64,000 nucleotides of DNA. Source: Opeltia flavorubescens (taxonomy: Eukaryota > Ascomycota > Lecanoromycetes > Teloschistales > Teloschistaceae). Below, one piece after another: positions 36,570 through 46,807 of the stretch. The DNA lies in the NCBI GenBank assembly GCA_000442125.1, contig KE546971.1:1490583-1554582 (forward strand). The letters run 5' to 3'. Numbering within the stretch: position 1 is the stretch's first letter; every line of letters starts with the position of its first letter. Below the pieces are notes generated by a model, which was given only the letters and a program-made list of their open reading frames with translations, was not told the origin of the DNA and searched no databases. The position numbers were made by a program, and so were the translations under genes.

Positions 36570-37550
36570 ATGCCTCGGCTGCAGACCATTTCGCCTTCAG
36601 CCCACAACGACGACTCGAGAACAGCGATCGGCCCTCTGAGTCGAGATGTCGATCCTGCGCCTTTACAACGGGCCCTGATCAAATGCGAAGATCAGGAGAC
36701 CAGCAACCATGTGCTCAACCCCTCACCCTTCACGATTGTTCCCTATCCTGGTGAAGATCTCAAGGTCGTCCCAGTGGAAAAGCCGTTCCCGTTCATGAAG
36801 TTACCGCCAGAACTACGTCAAATGGTATTGAAAGAGTTGCTTGTCCAAGCACACGATATCGTCATCTTTAATGTATCCTGGCAGCTTGAGTATTCCGCAA
36901 AAATTCGTTCTCTTACAGATTTGAGCCATCGGTTGAGCCATTGGGCGAGCCACTCTCCTGCGGAAACCTGCCAAATATTCAGAGTATCCAAAATGTGCTA
37001 CAACGAGGCGATGCCAATCTACTTCGGCTGCAACCGTTTTAGATTTGAGACATTGGATCTCATGTCATTGCTCGATAAGCTCAAAGTAGACTATCGTCGA
37101 AACATCAAGTCTTTGTCGATCAACTTCTGGGGGCATTTCCCCGCGAAAGCTACGAGGATATTGCGCGCATGCACCGCGCTTCGTCGGCTTCATCTACACA
37201 TAAGCTTCAGAACTCTCCGCTATAGCAATGCTGGATTTTTCCCAGTACTCAAATCAAGCGGCATCAATGACCTCCTCAAGGTTCGGGGGATTGTAGAACT
37301 TGAGGTCACGAAGTTAGAAATTCCATTCATTGACATGAAAATGGAAGGCTGGGAGCCGTTTCTCGAGGCACTACAAGTGCTCAAGCAGCCTTATTCTGCG
37401 GCTGCTATACGCTGCCAAAACACGAAAGACTATCCACCGGACAAGGCTAAGCGCGTTGTCTTTGGAAAAGCGAATGTCGTGACTCGAAGTGAAAGACTTT
37501 TGATGAATAACTCCGGCGAGGAGCAGGATGAACCCAACGAGCAACAATGA
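36570..37550 (+). CDS. 2EXR / F-box-like domain protein
   Basis: Single exon, 326 residues. After a disordered N-terminus, the block FPFMKLPPELRQMVLKELLV is the helical start typical of the F-box-like/2EXR families of fungi. It is followed by the usual TCQIFRVSKMCYNEAMPIYF motif (old 'R-V-x-x-x-x-x-E-A' segment), FRFETLDLM, and a CTALRRLHLHI strand-helix repeat. These proteins are numerous in fungi; the F-box-like start suggests a possible role in ubiquitin-ligase assembly, but no partner or target is known. The tail (MNNSGEEQDEPNEQQ) is acidic and probably disordered. Start is the first in-frame ATG, just after an intron-like stretch (acceptor-like tttcag at about 36535-36540), so a 5' UTR intron is possible. 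Confidence 0.8.
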   Translation: MPRLQTISPSAHNDDSRTAIGPLSRDVDPAPLQRALIKCEDQETSNHVLNPSPFTIVPYPGEDLKVVPVEKPFPFMKLPPELRQMVLKELLVQAHDIVIFNVSWQLEYSAKIRSLTDLSHRLSHWASHSPAETCQIFRVSKMCYNEAMPIYFGCNRFRFETLDLMSLLDKLKVDYRRNIKSLSINFWGHFPAKATRILRACTALRRLHLHISFRTLRYSNAGFFPVLKSSGINDLLKVRGIVELEVTKLEIPFIDMKMEGWEPFLEALQVLKQPYSAAAIRCQNTKDYPPDKAKRVVFGKANVVTRSERLLMNNSGEEQDEPNEQQ

Positions 37551-37765
37551 TCACGATCATGAGCAGCGACAAGTTGCAACTGTTTGTAATGTTACTGAAT
37601 TCCAATGCATTCCTTGCAATGTAGGAGAGAGAGCAAAGGACAGGTACGTATTGGTACGTATTTAATGCTTTGCCCGAAGCTATCATGGTGGAAAATTATG
37701 CTCTCGACGTATCGACGACGAATCTGGCTTCACACATGGCTTCAATACTTGGCGGGCATGCTTAT

Positions 37766-38818
37766 TCAATTTCTTAATGGTAATACATGCTGGCTCAGAA
37801 TACTCTGCCTGCAAAGTGGGCATTCTGGCTTTTCTTTAATCCAATCCTGTATGCAAGTCCAACAGAAAACATGCCCGCATGTTGTCGTGCTCGGATCCTT
37901 CATTTCTTCAAGACAAAGTGTGCACTTTCGTAACTGCTTGCCTTGTATCCAACCCATCATCGTTCTATCCCTGAGATCGTACCTTGGTTCTTCACCGAGC
38001 TGGGGTGTATGTGTGGTCGACTCCAGTCGGGTTTGTGAGGTTTGTGCCCCAGGAGCATACTGATCGTCATTCGGGTGCTTATGGCCGAGCTCCTTCGTCT
38101 GCCCTTCCCTCTCGTTGCTCTCATCTTCCATCTTCGCTATCGTCTCGCGAACATGCATCCATCCCTGTACAACCATCTGTAACACCAATAGCACCCCAAG
38201 AACCTCATACCCAACCCTTTGCTCTCCCTCGGCCAGCCTTTTCGTAAAGATATACCGCAGCCCGAACACCCTCTTACTCAATTGGTAGTAGCTACCTGAG
38301 AAATAGAACACCGCCAATGTCACCGCATACACCAACGATGGCGATGTGATGGTCCCCAGGTTCTCCAGCACGTAATTCGATAACCATCCATCCCTTTCCC
38401 CACTCTTCTCTGTTTTTCTCAGCCTTGACTCCAGTTTCAACCTAACCCTCATTCTCAGCGCGGGTAACGCCTTCGTCAAAACATATGGTAACACCACGCA
38501 ACCTAGTATATACCCCGCCCTTCTTCCAACAGTAGGTAATCGCCCATCTTCTCCCTGCACTTGCACAATGTCGCAGTACTCCTCCCCTAATGTACGGTTT
38601 CCGATGAATGTCGTTAAGCTAAGGTAGAGTAATTCGGAGAAAGTGGCGAGCTCGGAGGTGTGTGTTTGGGTGAAGCGTTGGCCGTAGACACGGCGGAGGA
38701 TAGCGGAGAGGTCGGCGGTGAGGCGGGAGGTGAAGAAGGTGTCTTTTTGGTTCGAGCGGATTATGTCGGGGGAGGTGGCGAAGGGGTAGGTGAAGGTTTG
38801 GGAGGGTTTGGTGGCCAT
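37766..38818 (-). CDS. PEX10: Peroxisome biogenesis factor 10 (RING E3 ubiquitin ligase)
   Basis: Single exon, 350 residues, starting at MATKPSQTFTYPFATSPDI, the only ATG near the frame's beginning. The N-terminal half matches Pex2/Pex12-like membrane domains (RSNQKDTFF, VYGQRFTQTHTSEL, LYLSLTTFIGNRTLGEEYCD) with several hydrophobic helices. The C-terminus holds a C3HC4 RING: CTLCLEEMKDPSTTTCGHVF followed by C-x2-C and CPLCR, about residues 297-335. Pex10 forms the peroxisomal retrotranslocation ubiquitin ligase with Pex2 and Pex12, ubiquitinating the import receptor Pex5. It is divergent from the ERD1-like gene, with 227 bases between start codons. Confidence 0.95.
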   Translation of the reverse strand: MATKPSQTFTYPFATSPDIIRSNQKDTFFTSRLTADLSAILRRVYGQRFTQTHTSELATFSELLYLSLTTFIGNRTLGEEYCDIVQVQGEDGRLPTVGRRAGYILGCVVLPYVLTKALPALRMRVRLKLESRLRKTEKSGERDGWLSNYVLENLGTITSPSLVYAVTLAVFYFSGSYYQLSKRVFGLRYIFTKRLAEGEQRVGYEVLGVLLVLQMVVQGWMHVRETIAKMEDESNEREGQTKELGHKHPNDDQYAPGAQTSQTRLESTTHTPQLGEEPRYDLRDRTMMGWIQGKQLRKCTLCLEEMKDPSTTTCGHVFCWTCIQDWIKEKPECPLCRQSILSQHVLPLRN

Positions 38819-39045
38819 TGGTATGCTGTGCTTCGAGCTCAGCAGGTAGACAGAGTACCATAGGGTCAATACCTCGGCATTGAATGAATTGGACCGTGCT
38901 TTTGACGCGGTTGACGCCTGTGGCTCAGTCAAATCGCACCGCCGCAACGACGACGTCTGACAAAAGCAATTGACACGTACGACAATCTACTGCTGACCAT
39001 AGTCGCTCTTTGCATCCTCAGGCGAGATTCTAGCATGTCCGCACA

Positions 39046-40558
39046 ATGGATGGCGATCCTACGGTTGAATCTCAATTGGACTCCCTTTCCCTGATCCTCC
39101 CTCTCCCCTATCGCATCGCATTTATTCTGGTTCTGGGAGTTTGGGCTTGGGGGGTGAATTTACATTACTTGTATCTTTTGAAAATTGTCAGTCAATTACC
39201 TGCTATTTGAGATCATTGCTGACCATATCAAGGACGTCCCGTACTTAATTAAATACTCCTCACGCACTTCTTCCCCCTTGCCGCACCACCAGCGAATCTA
39301 CGCCCTCGCAACCACAATCACAGCCCCCCTTCTCATCTCCCTCCTTTTCTTCTGGACCCTCACACGAGGCCGACCCTCCGCCGTCCTCGCCTGGGACATA
39401 ATCCCTCAATCCTACCTTTTCCTGCTCATCCTATTCTTTGTCATCCCTTACAAACGACTCTCCCCCAATGGCCGCTCCCGCTTCCTCACAATATTGAAAC
39501 GCATCAGCGTGGGGGGAATCGCCGAAACTCAAGATGGGAAGTTCGGCGATATCTTACTCGCTGATGTACTCACCTCGTACGCGAAAGTGTTGGGCGATCT
39601 CTTCGTATCCCTTTGCATGTTTTTCACATCGGGAAAATCTTCGACGGATAAACCCGACAGAGGGTGTGGGGGACAGTACATCGTGCCGATCATTATCAGC
39701 ATCCCGAGTATCATTCGGCTGAGGCAATGTCTGATTGAATACATGCGGGTGCGGAAGAGTCCGCAGAAGTCACCTGGTCAGGGGTGGGGAGGACAGCATT
39801 TGGCGAACGCGCTGAAGTATTCGAGTGCGTTTCCGGTGATTGTGCTTAGTGCGTTGCAGAGGGGTTATGATCCGGGGAGGATTGGGTTGAGTCAGACGGG
39901 GCTTTATCGGTTGTGGTATGTCTTACCCCCCACCCCCCCTTTTTTTTTCTTCTTTTTTTTTCTACAAAGGTGCTCGAATACAGTTTCCCTGACTTTCCCC
40001 CACAGGCTCATCTCCCTCTTCCTCAACTCCTTCTACTCCTTCTACTGGGACGTAGCCAAAGACTGGGACCTCGAATTCTTCTCCACCCTCTTCTCTCACT
40101 CCCCCTTTTCCTCCACATCATCCCAACAAACCTTCTCTCCAACATCCCCCTCTTTATACAACTACTCCCAATCATCTCCCCACCAGCATAATCATAGTCA
40201 CCACCTCCTCTCCCCCCACCCCCACCAGCAGAATCAACACTGGGGCCTCCGCGCCCAAACACACTTCCACACCCCATCTATCTACTACACCGCCATCGCC
40301 ATCGACCTCCTCCTACGGTGTACGTGGAGCTTGAAACTCAGCCCGCATTTGGATCATTGGGGGGAGATGGAGGGGAGTATTTTCGTCATGGAGATGGCGG
40401 AGGTGCTGAGGAGGTGGGTTTGGATTTTCTTTCGCGTGGAGGCGGAGTGGGTTAGGAGTAGAGGGGTGGGGGTTGGGGGTAGTGTGGGGATGGGGGAGTG
40501 GGCGGGGATGGATGGAGAGGATGGGGAGGATGTACTTTTGGGGGAACTACCTCGGTAG
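39046..40558 (+). CDS. ERD1: EXS-domain protein, ERD1-like
   Basis: Three exons (39046-39186, 39233-39915, 40006-40558) give 458 residues. The first exon supplies MDGDPTVESQLDSLSLILPL and a membrane segment ending WAWGVNLHYLYLLKI, which joins DVPYLIKYSSR, the ERD1-like N-terminus. The EXS region follows: SRFLTILKRIS, DGKFGDILLADVLTSYAKVL, GGQHLANALKYSSAFPVI, then LWLISLFLNSFYSFYWDVAKDWDLEF across the second splice, and WIFFRVEAEWVR near the end. Erd1 in yeast acts in the Golgi in phosphate recycling and retention of ER and glycosylation proteins. A His/Ser/Pro-rich low-complexity loop (about 295-345) and a Gly/Val-rich loop near the C-terminus are unusual. The second intron keeps an open frame (see findings). 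Confidence 0.9.
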
Positions 40559-41660
40559 GGGAATGGGAGGGTGGAGAAGGATGTTTTGGTTTTGTATGGA
40601 TATACGGAGGAATAGCAGATGAGATTTATTTGCATAGTTATTGTTCTGGGGTATGGCTACGTGGTTGGGCTGGGGGGGTTTACGGTAGTTTCTCGAGGTA
40701 GAACCTGCCATTTTCAATCATGAGAAGATCGTTGAGTCCCAAAACATACAAACAATTCCACCTCGCCTTTTCAGCCAAAAAAGGTATCCACACCACTACC
40801 ACCACGTCCATCATCAAACCCATATCCATCTGCCAAGAGACAAGCTTAGATCACATCGATCATAATTCAAACTCCCATACAGTTTTTCGCTCTTCATAGC
40901 AAACATATTCCAAGAACCCCGTGATTGAGCAAATTGATATACCGTCTTGATTCCGATTCAACGAGATGCTTTGTACTAGCATGAGGATGGATACACAGTC
41001 ATTGGACCAAGGCGAATACGGGAAGTTTTGGAGGGGAGTAAGATTGTTGGTTTGTAAATTGTATTTATAGAGAGCAGGGGTATCTTATATGCTGGGCGAT
41101 TGGTAGGGGCTGCTGCAGCGGTGACTGTAGGGGTAGCTGTAGGTGTGGTCTGAGTGTTTTGCTATTAGTGGACTGGAGCTTGTAGATAAGGTTACGCTTT
41201 CCACAAGTGTTTGGACTGGTGATCAGGGTTCCGTTGGTGGAGAGAGGGTGTTTGATTTCGGGGATTTTAAGGGCCTGCTGTATCGGGAAGTGTGTATGGC
41301 GGAGTTTCAGGAGGGAATCGTGAGTGGGAAGAAAATGTGTCATGTGAGAATACTGCAGGTGAGAGAAGCAATTGGTGTTTCGGAGTTATTCTGCGGTCAT
41401 GTCGCTCGTGGTTCCATTGGCCAACTCATTTTGGTCCAAGTCAATGGAGCTTCCCTCTTGTTATACATTGGCACTGCGTCCTTGGGGTGATAGGGAACCC
41501 TCACTTGCTACCGGGTGATAAATGAACACGGCAAAGGTGGGTGCAGCCACGATTATGGGATCCGGGCCCTGTATGAGAAAAGGGAGAAGATGGAGTCGAT
41601 GGGTCGAATTCAAGGCTCTTCATACGGGCGTATGTTATTCCTCATGTATCGATTTTCCCC
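40559..41660. other. Convergent intergenic region
   Basis: About 1.1 kb between the 3' ends of the ERD1-like and NLR genes. Open frames on the plus strand (41143-41856) lack domains and run into the antisense of the NLR. No gene is supported. Confidence 0.5.
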
Positions 41661-44465
41661 TCAGCGGCCATACCTAGTGGGAGCTCTTCTCTGCCTTGAA
41701 GAAGTACGCCTTTGGTTTCTTTTTGGCAACCTTTCATCGTCACACAAAGAAGCGTCCATTCCTCTTTTTACGCCATCCGTTGACCTTTCTTCAACGTTGG
41801 ATTGTCGAACCTCAGGAATCGCTGTGGCCTTTGAATCCTCGAGCATTCTGGAGTAATCTCTTGAACAATCTATAGTCCACTGATCATCCGGGCCAAGTGT
41901 AGCTCGAAGTCCAGCGCATGCCCGCTGGTAGAGGGGTTCTGCATTGCTGTATCGCTTCTGCATGTGATATAATACGGCGAGGCTGTGGATTGTTTCAAGG
42001 GTCTGTTGATGCTCCTTTCCTAGCGTCTTCTCCCCGCTTTTTAATGCCCTGTGAAAGAGTATTTCTGCATCGCCATACCGCTTTTGCATCTGGTATAAGT
42101 TGGCGAGGCTATTGATTGTTTTAAGAGTACGTTGATTCTCCTTGCCTAGTGCCTCCTCGTCCCATCCCAATGCCCTCTGATAGAGTAATTCTGCATCCAG
42201 ACAACGCTTTTGCACGAAATAAAAAGTAGCAAGATCATGGACAATGGTTAGTGTCCGTGGATGCTCCTTGCCCAACATCTTCTCACTCGTTCGCAATCCT
42301 CTCTGGTAGAGTTTTTCTGCATCTCGAAAACGATTTTGCTTGCAGTATAAGCTAGCAAGGTCCAGAACAGTCGGAATCGTGTTTGAATAATTCCTCCTTA
42401 ACGTCTTTTTCCTGCCTCTTGATACTCTGTCATAAAGTTTTTCTGCGGCTTTCAATTTTCCCTGGGCATGTAATACATGTGCCAGATTGTGAACGCATGT
42501 CAATGTATTAGAATGCTCCACTCCCCGGACATATTCGTCTATTTTTAAGACTCGCCGGTACATCGTCTCTGCGGCTTCGTACTGGGACTGATTGCGTAGT
42601 ATTGTTGCTAGACAAACAATACTGGATAACGTACTCTGATCTTCAGCCCCAAAGGCACTCTCACTTCTCTTTACAGCTCGTACAATCATTTCCTCCGCAG
42701 CCTGATACTTGCCCTGCTTGCACAGTATTCCTGCTAATTCATGGATGATATCCAACGTCTCTGGATTTTCTGCTCCTGATTCTTTTTCTCTCTCCTCTAG
42801 CGCTCGCCTGCACATCTTTTCTGCAATCGAGTAGTCCCCTATTTCTCCCGCGTAATAGACTGCTTTCTCTAGCACAGCGGTGTAATCTTGCAGATGCTGG
42901 CTGTTGATAGGTCGGAAATTTAGGACAACCTTAACGTGTGGGAACAATGCTCGGCATGTCACCCAAGTCTTGTATTTTCCGTTGGGAAAGACTTTATTCA
43001 AAACTCTGGTGTACCTTGCCCGACAGACTTCTAAGTCCCCAGACGACTCCAACCATCTTTGTGTTGAGAACTGCACAAGTCGATGCATTTCAAACAAGGT
43101 ACCGTCGAACTCAGTTGCTCGGATTAGGGAATAGTTCGTGAGTGTCGATATATCGTCATCGAAATCTATATCTGTAATGTTTGCTGATTTACGCCAATAG
43201 TCCTTGTCATAACCATCTGCGCAATTTGTATCAGCGACGCTTACTGGTGCACCGCGATCTTTTTTGTTATAACGACGAAGGACCCACTCTGGGGCTCCCT
43301 GTCGATCGAAAAGACTCATCAATGACAGGAGCCGGGCAGCTGAGGGTCTTTGTTTTCGGATGTGTTCGAACGATATCTGCCAAGTGGTGATGATCGAATT
43401 ACTTGCGCTAGGGTCTCTTCGGATATCTCCCATATCTCGGTTTAGAAGACTAGCCCGATCCTGATCGCTCCTAGAGAGAATATCGAAATATCTGGAAATC
43501 GTAATGCGGGGCGCACGATGATTGATGAATGCTCCAGCTTGGCTAATCGCAAGGGGCATGTAATCTAGAGCCTGTACCAATCGCACCGCATCCCCACCGT
43601 CTATCTCATGTCCAGCTTTTTTTTGTAAGAGTTGCAGAGCATGGCTCTCAACCATTGGCTCTATGTAAATGATATCTCGACTGTGATTTCCGACCAGTCG
43701 CAGTGCTGCGTTCTGATTGCGAGAAGTGACCAGCATCGAGCCATTCGGCGTTTGAGGAATGGTTGATGACAAAGGGGCGGCGGCTTCGAGATTTGAATCG
43801 CTTCTATCGGTCCTCAACGCCTGTTCATGAGAGCTGACCAAAAGCGCTAAATCATCAACGTTATCGAGGATCATGATCCATCGACCGTTATCCTCATCGC
43901 TCAGCCAGGCGTTGACCAGTGGTATCACGTCAACCCCTGGTTCATCCCGACGGGGAATTTTCACACGGTCAGCTATCGTACGGTATCCTTCTTCGAATCG
44001 GGAAGCACTGCCGCCGAAAATCCAGAAGACCCATATCGATGGGTCGTTCTCTCGGATCTGATATGAATACTCAATCGCGAGCTGAGACTTCCTGTCACCG
44101 GTACATCGAGATCAGTCCTTGTCCAAGATAATCAACGAAGCATTAGATGTACCCTATGCCACCAAGACCGACGAGGGCAGTTCGCGAGGCTGGCTCCGAA
44201 CATTTTTCATGGATTTGATCAAGATAGCCCCGGTCTATAAAGCCAGGATCACGTCGGAAAGGAACGGTGGAGGAAGGTCTTGGTCTTGGTCCGTCGAAAT
44301 CTAAAACCAGGAGGCATTTTATGTCAGTGATCCCAAGGGTTTTTATGATATAGGCATACCTGACTGACGATTGTAATGAACGTGAAAATGTCCGGCATTC
44401 GAACCTACTTGGAGGCCCGTGTTCTCATGGCCTGAGAACTCAGTACAAGCGTTCGAAGTCGTCAT
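41661..44465 (-). CDS. NLR-type protein: N-terminal amyloid-like motif, NB-ARC, TPR repeats
   Basis: Three exons (44360-44465, 44153-44300, 41661-44091) give 894 residues. Residues 15-25 read NTGLQVGSNAG, an N-x-G-x-Q-x-G-x-N-x-G motif of the kind used as amyloid signalling sequences in fungal NLRs. A linker leads to the NB-ARC ATPase: PFRRDPGFIDRG, P-loop VGLGGIGKSQLA (about 79-89, restored by the second splice), Walker B WIMILDNVDD (156-165), GSMLVTSRNQ, and a YMPLAI motif. About residues 490-820 hold eight TPRs of the 42-residue NLR type (A-E-x-L/M-Y-x-R-A ... G-x-E-x-x-x-T-L). No catalytic N-terminal domain is present. By family, such STAND proteins oligomerise on ligand binding and template their effector. 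The effector candidate is the divergent hydrolase at 44952. The short Arg-rich tail is probably disordered. Confidence 0.88.
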
Positions 44466-44951
44466 TCTGCATTGGGGCAAGCGTAGATCTCAAAACCCGC
44501 CAACGATTGGGAATTCTTTCACCAGACACGACACAGAATTTGTAGTTGTTCCTGCTATGCGCGCAGTGGCACTGTTATCTCAACATGATAGGTTAGCATG
44601 CAAAGCTGTCTGAATAGATGCCTCCTTGACCTGTTCCACGCAAATCTGCTAGAGGGTGGCTTGACGTGCAGAGCAGGCAGACGTTCCGGAGCCAATGAAG
44701 AAGAGCCTTGCTACACCCTCGCAAGGGTTATACCTCCCTTACGAAGGATGCATTGCTTATGACATCTTCTACTGGTATACGAGCCTGAGTTTCTCTTTTC
44801 TATTCCTTTCCTATTACCGTGATCTCAAAAATATTCTGAGAAATACTTTTTTTTACTGCTTTCTTGTTCATGATTAGACAACTAGCTACTGTTGGCTTTA
44901 GCTGTTACTGAATAGGCCACTCTCCCACTGTCCAGTCTATGGAAAGTGGAA
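44466..44951. promoter_or_regulatory. Divergent promoter of the NLR / alpha-beta hydrolase pair
   Basis: 486 bases between the two divergent start codons, so both genes could be co-regulated from one region. I could not name specific factor sites; T-rich tracts occur at 44785-44860. Confidence 0.55.
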
Positions 44952-46420
44952 ATGGGTTATGGGTTGTTTGAGCTTCATAATCCCAATGATGCCTCTGTAG
45001 AGTCAGTATATCATGATGTCGACACATCGATAAAAATCCCCAATGTTGAGTTCTCACAGTGTTGTCCTTATTCATGGGTTACACGGCAACGAGGTCCGGA
45101 CGTGGACCTATGGTTCAGGACAAAAATCCGTGTTTTGGCCTCAAGAGCTTCTCCCGAGTGACATTGGCGATGCCCGGATCTTGAGCTTTGGATACGATGC
45201 AAACATCGCTCATGTCTGGGCTCGACCATCTGAAAATCGACTCGATTCATATTCGGATGACTTTTTTCAGCAATTGGACAACAACCGGCACAGGATAGGT
45301 GCGGTATGCCTTAATGTTTCTTTTAGATTTGAATGCTTTGCTAGGCTTCCTAGTCGAAATTCCATCATTCTACTTTCCTCTCATCGTCTTCCTTGCCACT
45401 CTCTGAACACTTCTCTGTTCATTCATTATCTGTTTCCTATCCTCCCATCCTTTGATTCGCTTCTCCATACATTTCGCTATATGTGGTACGACTTTGCAGG
45501 AAAGGCACCATAAGCTTCCTTTAAACATCTCCCACCGTTCGAACAGATATTTTATCTCTATACTAAAATCTGCGACTATGCTCAAGACAGATCGTCCTAT
45601 CATTCTAGCTGCGCACAGTCTAGGTGGTCTAGTCTGCGCCAATGTACGTGTCGAATCACTTACCCTCCTAGTGCTTGCTCATCACATCTACCAGGGTCTC
45701 GTCGATGCAGCCAGCGGGTCCGAAAGCATCAGACATCTCGCCAGCTGCGTCCGACGTATCGCCTTCCTCGGAACCCCTCATCAGGGCTCTGATAAAGCAC
45801 AATGGGCAGAAACAGGCAGATGTTTCATTAAGTACTTCAAGACAACCAACGCAGAACTCTCGAAGGACCTCGATAAGAGATCAGAGAAACTTGCGAAGCT
45901 TGGGGTGCAGTTCCCTACCTTGCTGAATTCCCGGGCTCAGGAACCAGAAACTCGAATCGATGTTGTGTGTTTCTATGAAGGTCTGACGACGAGGCTGGGA
46001 CTCGTTGATCTTGGCATGGTTTGTTGTAATATATAACACCACCACGTAGAACTTTGCTGATCTACTCCATGTAGATTGTAAAAGAATCATCGGCTTGCAT
46101 CGCCGGTTATCCTAGGACTTTGCTCGATGCGAATCACGAGAATATGTGCAAATTCAAGGATAGGAATGATATCAACTATGTTCGCCTCTCAGGTCTGTTG
46201 GTAAGATGGGTCCAGGAGCTCAAGAATGCTCAGGAGGCGACTAAGGAGAAGACGGTAGGCTTCCTTATCATCCCAAACCCTCAGGTCAACATGATGAGTT
46301 CTGAGTTGAAGATAGGCCACACATTCGTCATATACAGTCTATTCGGGAAGCCATAATTCGGGATTTCAAATGGGGCATAATTCGGGAAGTGTCAATGGTT
46401 TTACGTTTGGGGGCAAATGA
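44952..46420 (+). CDS. Alpha/beta-hydrolase (lipase-like effector) with C-terminal amyloid-like motif
   Basis: Six exons (44952-45001, 45060-45303, 45587-45643, 45695-46018, 46075-46254, 46316-46420) give 319 residues. The fold is that of the serine hydrolase domain found in fungal NLRs and SesB-like lipases: VVLIHGLHGNEVRTW (18-32), nucleophile elbow AAHSLGG (Ser109), HLASCVRRIAFLGTPHQGS, and the catalytic-His block LLDANHENMCKF (His246). The last exon ends NSGFQMGHNSG (299-309) plus a short SVNGFTFGGK tail; this N-x-G-x-Q-x-G-x-N-x-G spacing matches the NLR's N-terminus. The 283-base intron 45304-45586 is long for this genome and is supported by phase and domain continuity only. Without the last splice the protein would end at 46356 lacking the motif. 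Predicted role: membrane-acting cell-death effector or signal amplifier, by analogy. Confidence 0.8.
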
Positions 46421-46807
46421 TTGCATGTCCAACTACAAAGGGTCATTGTATCGTATAGTCGGTCTTCTTATTACCTGCCCGCGAGTTTCAGAAAGTGAAT
46501 GCAGAGCTCATGCTCCCAGGAATCGAGCCAGGTGTTAGGGAGAATCAAGGGCAGTCCACACGACACACATTTGCTATTCCTATGGTTCACAACCATCCAG
46601 TTTCTATGCATAGACTCGCAGCGGATGCGAAGGCCATCTACACAGAGTCATAATCCTACACTTGCTAATAGAAGGTAATGGCAGGCCCTTACCCGTGGCT
46701 TTGGAGGTAACGAAATCGTAGAGACGGGTACCCTCGATTTCTTGTACAAGGAAACGCGTTTGCAAGCCAATCATGTCATTATTTTCCTCTTCTCATTCCT
46801 ATCATAC
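46421..46807. other. Convergent intergenic region (hydrolase / FCF1)
   Basis: 387 bases holding the 3' regions of both genes. Nothing else was recognised. Confidence 0.5.

Noticed and set aside
41143-41856. Plus-strand frames 3' of the ERD1-like gene
   Set aside because: Partly antisense to the NLR and lacking domains.
44952-46356. Reading the hydrolase through to the stop at 46356
   Set aside because: Gives an unrelated tail; splicing 46255-46315 keeps phase and yields a motif matching the divergent NLR, which is unlikely by chance. Retention remains possible as an isoform.
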